From positions 35,535 to 99,534 of the forward strand of contig JBMNPM010000008.1 in the NCBI GenBank assembly GCA_050943595.1: DNA of 64,000 bases, read 5' to 3'. Both the position numbers and the translations under genes were made by a program. Below the pieces are notes generated by a model. The model did not search any database, was not told the DNA's origin, and saw only the letters and a program-made list of their open reading frames with translations. The stretch comes from JAXGXJ01 sp050943595. Its GTDB lineage: Bacteria > Actinomycetota > Thermoleophilia > RBG-16-64-13. Below, piece after piece: positions 8,294 to 17,087 of the stretch; within the stretch, counting starts at the first letter, position 1; the number at the start of each line of letters is the position of its first letter.

Positions 8294-10215
8294 AGCTCCT
8301 ACCGCCCGTCAAGAAGAAGACTCCTCCCCAGGATGACTCCTTCAAGGCCATCCGTGTGGGTGTCCTGCTGCTGATCGCCCTGCTTCTCCTCGGAGTGCTC
8401 GGCTTCCGCCTCTGGTTCCTGCAGATCCTCACCGGCGACGAGTATGTCGCTTCTGCCGAAAACAACCGCGTGCGTGAAGTGGTGGTGGAGGCGCCCCGGG
8501 GGGTCATCTACGATCGCAACGGCCGGATCATGGTGGAGAACCGGGCGGGTCTGAGTGTGGGCCTGCTGCCAATGGACATGATAGACCCAGACGATGATCC
8601 GGCCGGATTCCGTGATGAGATCTCGCGGTTGGCCGATGTGCTTGATATGCCGGTAGCCGACCTGGAGAAGGCCTATGAGAAGGCCACCCAAGACCCCTAC
8701 ATGACCTTGACCGTCAAAGAGGACGTGTCCAAAAACACCGTCGTTGCCTATCTCAAAGAACATCGTCTGGAGTTCCCCGGTGTACAGGTGGAAAAATCCT
8801 TCGTACGAAACTATCCAATGGGATCATTTGCCACCCACGTGGTCGGATACGTGGGTGGGGTCTCGGCGGCTGATCTCGATGAAGAACAGTTCGCCACCTT
8901 GTCGCCGGTAGCCAGTGTGGGGAAGAGCGGGTTGGAGCGCATCTACGACTCCAAGCTGCGGGGTACCGATGGCTGGAAGGCGGTGGAAGTGGACGCTTTC
9001 GGCCATCCAAAACGCTTTCTCGAGGATGTGCCTCCCAAGCCGGGCAACAACCTGGTCTTGACCATCGACAACGAAGTCCAGCAGGCCGCCGAGAGCGCCA
9101 TCGAGGAGGGCATCCAACGTGCCCATCAGGATGGCTACAAAGAGGCCGCCGGCGGAGCCGTCGTGGCCCTCGACCCGCGTAACGGCCAGGTTCTGGCTCT
9201 GGCCTCCTATCCGGACTATGACCCGTCTCTGTGGGTGGGTGGCATGGGCAGTGTGAAATACAAGGAGTTGACCGACGAGGCGGCGCACAACCCGCTCTTC
9301 GATCGTGCAGTGAATGGACTCTATCCGGCCGGTTCAACGTTCAAGCCCTTCGTGGCCGCCGCCGCTCTCAACGCGGGCTTGGTCACCCCCAACACGGCCT
9401 TCACCTGCAGAGGCATGTTCCGCGCGTCCTCGCAGACCTGGAAGTGCTGGGATTCCGGTGGCCACGGTACGGTCGGCCTGGTCAGCGCTTTAGCCGAATC
9501 ATGCGACGTCTACTTCTACAACCTAGGCAGGCTCCTCTATGAACAGAAGAGTCCCGTGCTGCAGGATAGTGTGCGTCTCTTCGGTTTCGGTAGGGCTACG
9601 GGTATCGACCTGCCCAACGAGACGACCCGGAGTCGTGTGCCCGACAAGGATTGGAAGGCGGCAGCAGGCCGGACCGCTTCCGACAAGCTCTGGAGGCCGG
9701 GCGATGAGATCAACCTGGCCATCGGCCAAGGTGACCTGCTGGTGACTCCGCTGCAGCTTGCGGTCGGCCTGTCTGCAATCGCGAATGGTGGGACTGTGTG
9801 GGTTCCTCATCTGGGGCTACAGATTACCGACGCGTCCGGCAACGTCATCCATCAGATAGAGAAAGAGAAGCGCGGCGAACTGGGCATTTCTGAGGATGTG
9901 CTCGCCCCGATCAAACAGGGGATGCGTATGGTGACCTCCAGCTCGGACGGTACCGCACACGCAGCCTTCGTGGACTTTCCGGTGACCGTGGCCGGCAAGA
10001 CGGGTACGGCGGAGAAGAAACCGGAGGACGACTATGCTCTGTTTATGGGATATGCGCCGGCCGACGGCAGCAGTGAACCGGAGATAGTCGTTGTTGCCAT
10101 CATGGAGCAGGGGGGGCACGGTAGTTCCGTAGCCGCCCCCATGGTGCGGCGGGTCATGGACGCATATTTCCGCACCGAGTCTGAGGAACTCGACGTAGTG
10201 CCGGCCACAGAATGA
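8290..10215 (+). CDS. mrdA: penicillin-binding protein 2, elongation transpeptidase
   Basis: Cross-links peptidoglycan during elongation together with RodA. The 641-residue protein has a short cytoplasmic head, one membrane segment near residues 22-42, the pedestal domain (APRGVIYDRNGRIMVEN) and a class B transpeptidase domain. Active-site motifs are STFK (Ser349), SCD at 404-406 as usual for the PBP2 subgroup, and KTGTAEKK (Lys570). The ATG overlaps the mreD stop and rodA follows 13 nt downstream, the standard divisome-independent elongation arrangement. Confidence 0.95.
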   Translation: MKLLPPVKKKTPPQDDSFKAIRVGVLLLIALLLLGVLGFRLWFLQILTGDEYVASAENNRVREVVVEAPRGVIYDRNGRIMVENRAGLSVGLLPMDMIDPDDDPAGFRDEISRLADVLDMPVADLEKAYEKATQDPYMTLTVKEDVSKNTVVAYLKEHRLEFPGVQVEKSFVRNYPMGSFATHVVGYVGGVSAADLDEEQFATLSPVASVGKSGLERIYDSKLRGTDGWKAVEVDAFGHPKRFLEDVPPKPGNNLVLTIDNEVQQAAESAIEEGIQRAHQDGYKEAAGGAVVALDPRNGQVLALASYPDYDPSLWVGGMGSVKYKELTDEAAHNPLFDRAVNGLYPAGSTFKPFVAAAALNAGLVTPNTAFTCRGMFRASSQTWKCWDSGGHGTVGLVSALAESCDVYFYNLGRLLYEQKSPVLQDSVRLFGFGRATGIDLPNETTRSRVPDKDWKAAAGRTASDKLWRPGDEINLAIGQGDLLVTPLQLAVGLSAIANGGTVWVPHLGLQITDASGNVIHQIEKEKRGELGISEDVLAPIKQGMRMVTSSSDGTAHAAFVDFPVTVAGKTGTAEKKPEDDYALFMGYAPADGSSEPEIVVVAIMEQGGHGSSVAAPMVRRVMDAYFRTESEELDVVPATE

Positions 10216-10228
10216 CGGCGGTGGAGCT

Positions 10229-11428
10229 GTGAGCCTCTCAGCGCGCATACTGCATAGGACTCGAGAGCGGCGCAGGCCCTTGGGGTTGTCGCCGACCGCA
10301 TATCTGCGCAGCATGGACTGGATATTGTTGGCTGCCACCGTTGTCTTGGTGGGCTACGGTCTCTTCATGCTGTATTCGGCTACGCATGCAGATACGAACA
10401 TATCCTCGCCTTTCTACTACGTCCGCTCTCAAGCTGTGGGGCTGGTGCTGGGTCTGATCCTGTTGTTCATATTCAGCGCGATCGACTACCAGTGGTTCGC
10501 GCCCCGCCGGTTCTACGTCTACGGCTTCGCGGTGTTGCTACTGGTTCTCACCCTGTTCGTAGGTTCCGGAGCCGAGGAGGTGGGGGCGAACCGATGGATC
10601 CAGCTGCCCTTCTTCCGCCTACAAACCTCGGAGTTGGTCAAGTTCCTGCTCATCCTCTCGTTGGGTGCCTTCCTGGCCGAAGGCGTGGAACTTAGGTATC
10701 GTTTTCGCTTCGTTATTCTCGCTGTGGCCTACATCCTGCTGCCGTGCTTCCTCGTCTTCCTCCAGCCCGATTTGGGCACGGCTCTGGTCTTTCTGGCCAT
10801 CCTCATCGTAATGCTCGTAGTGTGGGGGATACGCCTACCCCACCTGGGCATACTGTTCGGGGCCGGGATAGGGTTTGCCGTTGTGCTCCTGCGTGTACTA
10901 CCGGGCGTGTTCGGGGTCCATGTGCTGAAGGACTATCAATTGCAACGTCTTACGCTGTTCTTGAACCCGGAGAATGATCCTTCGGGCCTGGGGTATCAGC
11001 TGATGCAGAGTAAGATTGCTGTGGGCAGCGGCACGTTTGCCGGCAAGGGGTACATGGACGGCACACAGACCCATCTCAATTTCCTGCCCGAGCATCACAC
11101 CGACTTCATATTCGCCGTCATCGGTGAGGAAATGGGCTTCGCGGGGGCCATCGTGCTTCTTGCGCTCTTCGCGATCATCATCTGGCGGGCCTTTCGGATC
11201 GCCCGCCTGTCCCAGGATATGTATGGTTCGCTGGTGGCGACAGGTGTGGCCGGGGTGATCGTCTTCCAGGTCTTCGTCAACATCGGTATGACCATCGGTA
11301 TCATGCCGGTGACGGGTACCCCCCTGCCCTTTGTGAGTTTCGGCAGCAGCTCCTTGGTAGTATTCCTGCTGGCCATTGGCCTGCTGGAAAGCGTGCATGT
11401 GCATTCTGTGGCCGGTCGGCCCAAGTGA
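10229..11428 (+). CDS. rodA: RodA, SEDS peptidoglycan glycosyltransferase
   Basis: Polymerises lipid II into glycan strands for elongation in complex with PBP2. The 399-residue product has about ten membrane segments, FSAIDYQWF, the QPDLGTALVF stretch with the conserved Asp of SEDS proteins, the extracytoplasmic loop LPEHHTDFIFAVIGEEMGF, and GTPLPFVSFGSSSLV near the end. The GTG start is preceded by GGTGGAG. Position beside mrdA separates it from the division paralogue ftsW in the same window. Confidence 0.95.
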   Translation: MSLSARILHRTRERRRPLGLSPTAYLRSMDWILLAATVVLVGYGLFMLYSATHADTNISSPFYYVRSQAVGLVLGLILLFIFSAIDYQWFAPRRFYVYGFAVLLLVLTLFVGSGAEEVGANRWIQLPFFRLQTSELVKFLLILSLGAFLAEGVELRYRFRFVILAVAYILLPCFLVFLQPDLGTALVFLAILIVMLVVWGIRLPHLGILFGAGIGFAVVLLRVLPGVFGVHVLKDYQLQRLTLFLNPENDPSGLGYQLMQSKIAVGSGTFAGKGYMDGTQTHLNFLPEHHTDFIFAVIGEEMGFAGAIVLLALFAIIIWRAFRIARLSQDMYGSLVATGVAGVIVFQVFVNIGMTIGIMPVTGTPLPFVSFGSSSLVVFLLAIGLLESVHVHSVAGRPK

Positions 11429-11462
11429 CCCTGCTACAGTAAGATAGATCGGGAGGCTTCAG

Positions 11463-12317
11463 GTGGCCAAGTTACCGGTGAATGTATCCAAGGCCGGGAA
11501 AGTGTGGAGAGAAGTCTCCACTCTGGCCAACCGCTCCGCCGGCATCCTTCTGGGCGGCGACCCGGGACTAGTAGCGGAGGCACAACTAAGATTCGCGGGC
11601 GACGGAGGGCCGGCGCTTTCCACTTTGCCGGACTGGCAGGGCGGATTGTACCGTGCAATTACCCATTCGGGCGACATTCTGGTCGTTTTTGTCCGAGCAG
11701 AGCGGGAGGCGAAAGTCCGTTCCGTCATCCATGCGGGCCGTGTGCAGGGGAGAGTAGTTTTGGCCGTGGATGAGGGTGCGCAGGCCACGGGGAGCGTCGC
11801 TCGTCTCTCCACAGGAGTAAGGCGGCTCTCGTTTCGCGATACCTCTCTCGGTTGGTTGCGCCTACTCGCCTGCTGCGCCGATCTGGCCGGGGATGATCTG
11901 ATCGCTCTCGGCCGGCGTTATCCGGGGCTACGGCCGTTGGCCGCCCGGCGCGTGGTCAACCATACGGCGGCTCAGAACGCCCTCATCGGGTTGTTGGTCA
12001 TCCTGCCGGGGGCCGATATGCCGGCTATGACACTCAACCAGATTAGGATGATCCTCTCTCTAGGCGGCCTTTATGGTGAGAAGATGGACGTGGACAGGGC
12101 CATCGAAGTAGTTGGCGTGGTGGCCGTCGGTCTGGGCTTCCGTGGCGTGGCCCGCCGTCTCATCGGGCTCGTGCCGGGGTTCGGCTGGCTCTTCAAGAGT
12201 CTCATCGCCTATACGAGCACCAGTGCTATGGGTAGCGCCGCCATCCAATACTTCGAGCACGGCTCGCCTGTATCGATCAGTCGGCTGAAGGCACTCGCCG
12301 ACCGTTTCAAGCGTTGA
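11463..12317 (+). CDS. DUF697-family membrane protein
   Basis: A 284-residue protein whose C-terminal half (about residues 165-265) matches the DUF697 pattern: NALIGLLVILPGADMPAMT, LNQIRMILSLGGLYGEKMD, then hydrophobic stretches VVGVVAVGLGFRG and LVPGFGWLFKSLIAYT. The N-terminal 150 residues show no GTPase P-loop, unlike many DUF697 proteins that carry an Era-like domain. GGGAGG lies 7 nt before the GTG start. It sits 34 nt after rodA and overlaps the radical SAM gene by 4 nt. Function is unknown; a membrane-associated stress or envelope role is only a guess. Confidence 0.75.
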   Translation: MAKLPVNVSKAGKVWREVSTLANRSAGILLGGDPGLVAEAQLRFAGDGGPALSTLPDWQGGLYRAITHSGDILVVFVRAEREAKVRSVIHAGRVQGRVVLAVDEGAQATGSVARLSTGVRRLSFRDTSLGWLRLLACCADLAGDDLIALGRRYPGLRPLAARRVVNHTAAQNALIGLLVILPGADMPAMTLNQIRMILSLGGLYGEKMDVDRAIEVVGVVAVGLGFRGVARRLIGLVPGFGWLFKSLIAYTSTSAMGSAAIQYFEHGSPVSISRLKALADRFKR

Positions 12318-14890
12318 GGGAGGATTCGTACCGACACCGCTTCTTGGAGCTCCTGGGGAGAATATCCCAGCCGGCCCGTCTCATAGGCAATGAATTGGGT
12401 TCCGGGCCGGGATTCGGCCGTGATGCCACAGAATTACGTGTGGTGCTCGGCTTTCCGGATACGTACGAGATCGGCATCTCAAACCAGGCTCTGCAGATCC
12501 TCTACCATTTGGCCGCGGAGGTGCAGGGTGTAGCGGTGGAGCGCACCTACCTCCCGTGGATCGATGTCCTTCACGAGATGCGCACGGCATGTGTCCCCCT
12601 CCTCACTCTAGAGACGTGGAGTCTTGTGGCTGAGGCGGATCTCCTGGCCCTGACCCTGCAGCACGAGTTTAATTATACGAATGTGCTCGAGTTGCTCGAG
12701 TTGGCCGGTCTGCCGGTGCGGGCGGGACACAGGACCGATGGTGATCCCTTAGTGTTGGGAGGGGGGCCGACGACGGCCAATTTCTTCCCCGTGGCTCCCT
12801 TCTTCGACGCTTTGACGGTAGGGGATGGTGAAGAGCTGTTTCCGGAGATCTTGGCCGTGTTGACGGCGGTCAAGCGCGAGGGGGCTCCGCGCTCCGAGGC
12901 TCTGTCGCGCCTCAGTCGGATCAAGGGGGTTTATGTCCCCGGCCTCAGCACGTCGGTGGCGCGTCGTGTGCTGCCGCACATCGAGGATGCCGCCTATCCC
13001 ACCTCCTGTCTTGTGCCGCTCAGCGCCGGTGTGCATGATCGTGCCTGGGTTGAGGTCATGCGCGGGTGTACCCGTGGTTGTCGCTTCTGCCAGGCGGGGA
13101 TGTGGTACCGACCGGTGAGGGAGCGTTCGTGGCGGACTGTGCTGGACATGGCCACTACCCAGTTGGCGGTGAGCGGCCGGCAGGAGCTGGCCTTGGCCTC
13201 GCTGTCGACCACCGATTATTCGGGCCTGGAGGTTCTTCTAGACCGTTTGGTACATGAAAAGCCCGAGGTGAGGATATCGTTGCCTTCTCTGCGTGTGGAC
13301 AGCGCGGCCGTGCGCTTGGCCCACCTGGTATCTCCCACCGGCCCGTCGCTGACTCTGGCTCCGGAGGCCGGTAGCCAACGTATGCGCGATATCATCAACA
13401 AGAACATCGACGAGGCCGACGTGCTGTCGGCTGCGGAGGAAGCGTTCCGCTCCGGCCGCACTACCTTGAAGCTCTACTTCATCATAGGTTTTCCACTCGA
13501 GACCGACGAGGACGTGGTCGCCATCGCCGACTTGTGCCTGCGCATCCGTGATGTGGGCCGGAAAGTGTTGGGATCCAGGGCCTCTCGTCTACAGCTCAAC
13601 GTCAGCGTGAACAATTTCGTTCCCAAGCCTTTCACACCCTTCCAATGGGCCGGAATGGCCGATCAAGCCACCCTGCGCTCTCGGCAAGAATTACTGCGGT
13701 CGCGCCTTCGCAGGCCGGGGATACGACTCGCCTTCCACGATGTCGACAAGAGCCACCTGGAGGCCTTCTTGGCCCGGGGGGGCGTCGAGACGGCCGCTGT
13801 GGTGGAGGCCGCTTGGAGACACGGCGCCCGTTTTGACTCCTGGACCGAGCAGTTTTGCCGGGAGGCCTGGGATACGGCCCTGTCGTCGGCCGGGTTCTCT
13901 GTCGAAGAGATGGCGACGATGACCATGCCTCGGGATGCGCAATTTCCATGGGATGTCATCAGTGGTGGTGTTGATCGAGACTTCCTGTGGCGAGAATGGG
14001 AGCGTGCTATGCGGGCGGAGACAACACCGGATTGCCGCTGGGACGACTGTAGCGTCTGCGGAGTGTGCGACGGGGGTTTGGCCAATGACCTCGCCGTAGA
14101 TGCGCATGATTCGGTGACCGGGGTGGCCGAGGTAGCCGAGGTGGCCGAGGTGGCCGGGCCAGTTGGGCCGGTTGGAGTAGTCACTCCCGCAAAGGATGTC
14201 ATCGCCGTCGACCCGGCCGGGAGGGCGGCACGGTCCGCGCAGTTGCACTGCTATCTCCTGACCTTCTCGGTGGGCGGAAGAGTCCGTTTCGTCGGCCACC
14301 TGGATAAGGTCGAGCTCTTCCGCCGCGCTGTGCGCCGGGCGGGCGGGAGACTGGCTCTGTCGGCAGGCGTGAGACCGAAGCCCCTGCTCAGCCTGGCCCT
14401 GCCCCTCGCTGTAGGTATGGAGGCCGAACGTGAGTTTTGTGAGTTCAGCCTGGCCGAGCCGGCGCCTCCCCGTTTCATCGAATGCTTGAACGAGGCGCTA
14501 CCTACTGGAATACGGGCCCTGTCGCTTGAACCTTATAGCGCGCGCCGCTCCGTGGCCGCACGGGTCGTTGCCAGCACGTACGAGCTATGCGTAGAGGTCG
14601 ATGGAGCGGGCGCGGCCCTTGTTGAAGCGGCTCAACGCCTGGCTGCAGCGCCTTCTCTGCCGGTGCGGGACGAGCGCGGCGACAAGGTGCGCACGGTCGA
14701 CGTCAAGACCTATGTGGACGCTGTGGATGTGCAGCCCGGGGAAGGGGGTGCCTACGTCCTTAGGTTTAGGGTGGCGGTGACCCCGCGTGGTTCGGTCAGG
14801 CCGGAGCGGGTGGTGGATTCCCTCGTCGGCCTGGGGGCGCCTCCGTTGACGATCAAGACGTGCACTCGTACGCGGCTGGAGCTGAGGTGA
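12314..14890 (+). CDS. radical SAM protein fused to DUF2344
   Basis: An 858-residue protein of the TIGR03960-type radical SAM family with a C-terminal TIGR03936/DUF2344 domain. The N-terminal 230 residues resemble a B12-binding-like fold. The iron-sulfur motif is CTRGCRFC (Cys252, 256, 259). A second Cys group (CRWDDCSVCGVC) lies near residue 575, then a low-complexity VAE-repeat linker, then the DUF2344 part (VRFVGHLDKVELFRRAVRRAGG). The family is widely found next to RNase G/E, rplU and rpmA, as here, which hints at a role in RNA or ribosome modification; the reaction is unknown. The TTG start overlaps the upstream stop and has no clear ribosome site, so the N-terminus is uncertain. Confidence 0.88.
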   Translation: MREDSYRHRFLELLGRISQPARLIGNELGSGPGFGRDATELRVVLGFPDTYEIGISNQALQILYHLAAEVQGVAVERTYLPWIDVLHEMRTACVPLLTLETWSLVAEADLLALTLQHEFNYTNVLELLELAGLPVRAGHRTDGDPLVLGGGPTTANFFPVAPFFDALTVGDGEELFPEILAVLTAVKREGAPRSEALSRLSRIKGVYVPGLSTSVARRVLPHIEDAAYPTSCLVPLSAGVHDRAWVEVMRGCTRGCRFCQAGMWYRPVRERSWRTVLDMATTQLAVSGRQELALASLSTTDYSGLEVLLDRLVHEKPEVRISLPSLRVDSAAVRLAHLVSPTGPSLTLAPEAGSQRMRDIINKNIDEADVLSAAEEAFRSGRTTLKLYFIIGFPLETDEDVVAIADLCLRIRDVGRKVLGSRASRLQLNVSVNNFVPKPFTPFQWAGMADQATLRSRQELLRSRLRRPGIRLAFHDVDKSHLEAFLARGGVETAAVVEAAWRHGARFDSWTEQFCREAWDTALSSAGFSVEEMATMTMPRDAQFPWDVISGGVDRDFLWREWERAMRAETTPDCRWDDCSVCGVCDGGLANDLAVDAHDSVTGVAEVAEVAEVAGPVGPVGVVTPAKDVIAVDPAGRAARSAQLHCYLLTFSVGGRVRFVGHLDKVELFRRAVRRAGGRLALSAGVRPKPLLSLALPLAVGMEAEREFCEFSLAEPAPPRFIECLNEALPTGIRALSLEPYSARRSVAARVVASTYELCVEVDGAGAALVEAAQRLAAAPSLPVRDERGDKVRTVDVKTYVDAVDVQPGEGGAYVLRFRVAVTPRGSVRPERVVDSLVGLGAPPLTIKTCTRTRLELR
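14123..14158 (+). repeat. four 9-bp tandem repeats in the radical SAM gene linker
   Basis: GTGGCCGAG, GTAGCCGAG, GTGGCCGAG and GTGGCCGGG follow one another and encode VAEVAEVAEVAG between the radical SAM and DUF2344 domains. The number of units is likely to vary between strains by slippage. Confidence 0.85.
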
Positions 14891-16335
14891 AACGCTTACT
14901 GATTTCCCGCGACGCTCTTGACACCCGGGTCGCCGTCCTCGAGGAGGGGGTGCTGTCGGAGCTGTATGTGGAACGCCCGGGCCGCGTCTCTAGGGTCGGC
15001 AACATCTACAAAGGGCGGGTGCAGAACGTGTTGGCGGGCATGGAGGCCGCCTTTGTCGATATCGGTCTGGGGCGCAACGGCTACCTTCCCGCGGACGAGA
15101 TCGTCGACTCGAGGACGCAGGGCGGCACGAAAGGTAGGAAGATCACCGAGCTGCTCCGGTCCGGCGCGGAGGTGTTGGTTCAAATCGCGCGAGAGGGGGT
15201 GGGCGGCAAGGGGCCGCGGTTGACCATGCGGTTGTCGCTGGCCGGCCGTTATGTAGTCTACATGCCCGGCGACTCTGTTTCGGGGGCGTCACGCCGTCTG
15301 GCCGACGGCGAGAGGGAACGTCTGCGTGCTCTTTGCCGCGCGCTGAAGCCCGCCGACGGGGGGCTGATCGCGCGGACGGTGGCCGACGGTGCCGACGAAG
15401 AGGCCATCGCGCGCGATCTACGCTTTCTGCAGCGGGTGTGGAGTGGGGCCGCGCGGCGGGCCGCCGCGGCTCAGGCACCCTGCCTTGTCTATACGGAGGT
15501 GGAGCTCGCTCTGCGCGCAGTCCGCGATCTGTCCGCCGTAGGCGTCGAGGGGATCATCATCGATGATGCGCAGCTACATCGCCGCGTGACGAATTACCTG
15601 CGGGCTATCGCTCCCGGACTTGCCGCCTGTGTGCAGTGCTACGAAGGTAGCGAGCCGCTCTTCGTCCGCTACGGTTTGGAAGGCGAGACCCGCAAGGCTC
15701 TATCCCGAAGGGTGGAGTTGCCTTCGGGTGGCTACTTAGTCATCGACCCCACGGAGGCTATGACCGTCATCGACGTCAACACCGGGCGTTATGTGGGGAA
15801 GCGCCTCTTGGAGGAGACGACCCTGAAGATCAATCTTGAGGCCTGTCGGGAGATAGTGCGCCAGTTGCGCCTGCGTGATATCGGCGGCATCATCGTCATC
15901 GACTTCATCGACATGGATGTGGAGTCGCACCGCGAGGCCGTGCTGGCCGCTCTACGGCTGGAACTGGCTGCCGACCGCACCAAGACGTATGTTGTGGCTT
16001 TGTCTCCTCTGGGGCTGGTGGAGATGACCCGGCAGAACACCACTGCTGGGTTACGTGAGATCATGACCTGTGTGTGCCCCACATGCCGGGGGGAAGGCAG
16101 GATCCTCTCGGAGCAGTCGGCCGCCATTGAGGTGGAGCGGCGGCTTCTGCGTGTGGTGCAAGAGTCCAGTCTCCCTGGTGTACGGGTGGAGGTGCATCCA
16201 CATATGGCTGCGCTGCTACGGGAGGGTAGGCCTTCCCGGCTGCAGCAGATCGAGGGACGTAGTGGCCACTTCGTGACGCTCTGTACGGCCGGCGAGGGGG
16301 TTCCACTCGATCACCTGGCCGTCGTTCCCGACTAG
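14887..16335 (+). CDS. rng: ribonuclease G/E family endoribonuclease
   Basis: Single-strand-specific endoribonuclease for rRNA and mRNA processing. The 482-residue product has an S1-type RNA-binding domain near residues 35-90 (VGNIYKGRVQNVLAGMEAAF, GYLPADEI) and the catalytic DNase I-like part with VIDPTEAMTVIDVNTGRYVG and IIVIDFIDMD, whose Asp residues bind Mg2+. The zinc-link CPTCRGEGR follows. It lacks the long RNase E C-terminal tail, so RNase G is the closer match. GTG 14887 has GGAG 7 nt upstream and overlaps the previous stop by 4 nt. A copy of the dispersed repeat starts right after its TAG. Confidence 0.93.
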   Translation: MKRLLISRDALDTRVAVLEEGVLSELYVERPGRVSRVGNIYKGRVQNVLAGMEAAFVDIGLGRNGYLPADEIVDSRTQGGTKGRKITELLRSGAEVLVQIAREGVGGKGPRLTMRLSLAGRYVVYMPGDSVSGASRRLADGERERLRALCRALKPADGGLIARTVADGADEEAIARDLRFLQRVWSGAARRAAAAQAPCLVYTEVELALRAVRDLSAVGVEGIIIDDAQLHRRVTNYLRAIAPGLAACVQCYEGSEPLFVRYGLEGETRKALSRRVELPSGGYLVIDPTEAMTVIDVNTGRYVGKRLLEETTLKINLEACREIVRQLRLRDIGGIIVIDFIDMDVESHREAVLAALRLELAADRTKTYVVALSPLGLVEMTRQNTTAGLREIMTCVCPTCRGEGRILSEQSAAIEVERRLLRVVQESSLPGVRVEVHPHMAALLREGRPSRLQQIEGRSGHFVTLCTAGEGVPLDHLAVVPD

Positions 16336-16390
16336 GAGGCTGCTGAAAAACGAAGCCCCGGCCGAAGTGGCAATCACCGGAAGTGGCAGC
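16336..16390 (+). repeat. dispersed repeat, degenerate short copy after rng
   Basis: Begins AGGCTGCTGAAAAACGAAGC right after the rng stop and ends near GGAAGTGGCAGC. The left end matches the copies at 24054 and, in reverse complement, 51634. The right end is only a weak match to the CGAAGTGTC...CAGC end seen elsewhere. Confidence 0.5.
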
Positions 16391-16403
16391 TACCGGGCAA
16401 CCT

Positions 16404-16412
16404 TGTTATACT
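16404..16412 (+). promoter_or_regulatory. extended -10 promoter for rplU-rpmA
   Basis: TGTTATACT is an extended -10 element (TGn plus TATACT at 16407-16412). TGGCAG about 17 nt upstream is a poor -35. It lies about 60 nt before rplU, in the only sizeable gap near this operon. Confidence 0.45.
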
Positions 16413-16474
16413 GCCTTGCTTGTGACTGCCCGTGCGGTCCTATCGATTTATTTGAGATATTACGAGGAGTCGGG

Positions 16475-16774
16475 ATGTTCGCCATCGTCAAAGTCGGCGG
16501 TAAACAATACCGTGTAGAAGAAGGTCGGGAGGTTGTAGTCGACCACCTTGATGCCGCCCAGGGCACCACGGTTGAGTTGCCGTCGCTGCTCGTGGCCGAT
16601 GGGGCCAACATCAACCTGGCGGGCGATACGCCTGGGACCGTGACCGCCCGGGTAGTGGAGCACTTCCGGGGACCTAAGATCACCATCGTGAGGTTCAGAC
16701 CTAAACGTGGCTGGCACAAGAAGACCGGCTTCCGCTCGTGGCTCACACGCCTCGAGGTGCAGAAGATCGCGTAG
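16475..16774 (+). CDS. rplU: 50S ribosomal protein L21
   Basis: Binds 23S rRNA in the large subunit. The 99-residue product starts MFAIVKVGGKQYRVEEGREV and carries KRGWHKKTGFRSWLTRLEV, both typical of L21. ATG 16475 follows GAGGAG at 16464-16469 with 5 nt spacing; the frame is open further upstream but that part is repeat and promoter DNA. rpmA follows 13 nt downstream. Confidence 0.96.
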   Translation: MFAIVKVGGKQYRVEEGREVVVDHLDAAQGTTVELPSLLVADGANINLAGDTPGTVTARVVEHFRGPKITIVRFRPKRGWHKKTGFRSWLTRLEVQKIA

Positions 16775-16787
16775 GAAGGGATAAGCC

Positions 16788-17039
16788 ATGGCTCATAAAA
16801 AAGGTGGCGGCAGTTCTAGGAACGGCCGCGATTCGAACGCTCAGCGACTAGGTGTAAAAGCGTTCGCGGGTGAGACCGTCAAGGCCGGCGCCATACTCGT
16901 GCGCCAGCGAGGCACTCGTTTTCGTCCGGGCTCCAACGTGGGTATCGGGTCTGACGACACCCTCTTTGCTAAGGCCCACGGCAAAGTGGTCTTTAGTGTT
17001 GGCAGGGCGGGGCGCCTCGTCAGTATCGTCGCCGAGTAA
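16788..17039 (+). CDS. rpmA: 50S ribosomal protein L27
   Basis: Large-subunit protein whose N-terminus reaches the peptidyl-transferase centre. The 83-residue product begins MAHKKGGGSSRNGRDSNAQR, the classic L27 start with no cleavable leader, so the Bacillota-type N-terminal extension removed by Prp protease is absent. AAGGGAT lies before the ATG. It is coupled to rplU and followed by obgE after 48 bp, which contain a 6-bp hairpin (CTGCGC/GCGCAG at 17044-17059). Confidence 0.97.
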   Translation: MAHKKGGGSSRNGRDSNAQRLGVKAFAGETVKAGAILVRQRGTRFRPGSNVGIGSDDTLFAKAHGKVVFSVGRAGRLVSIVAE

Positions 17040-17087
17040 CGGCCTGCGCCGACGCGCAGCCGGGCTCGCCTTCCATAGGGGCCGTCC

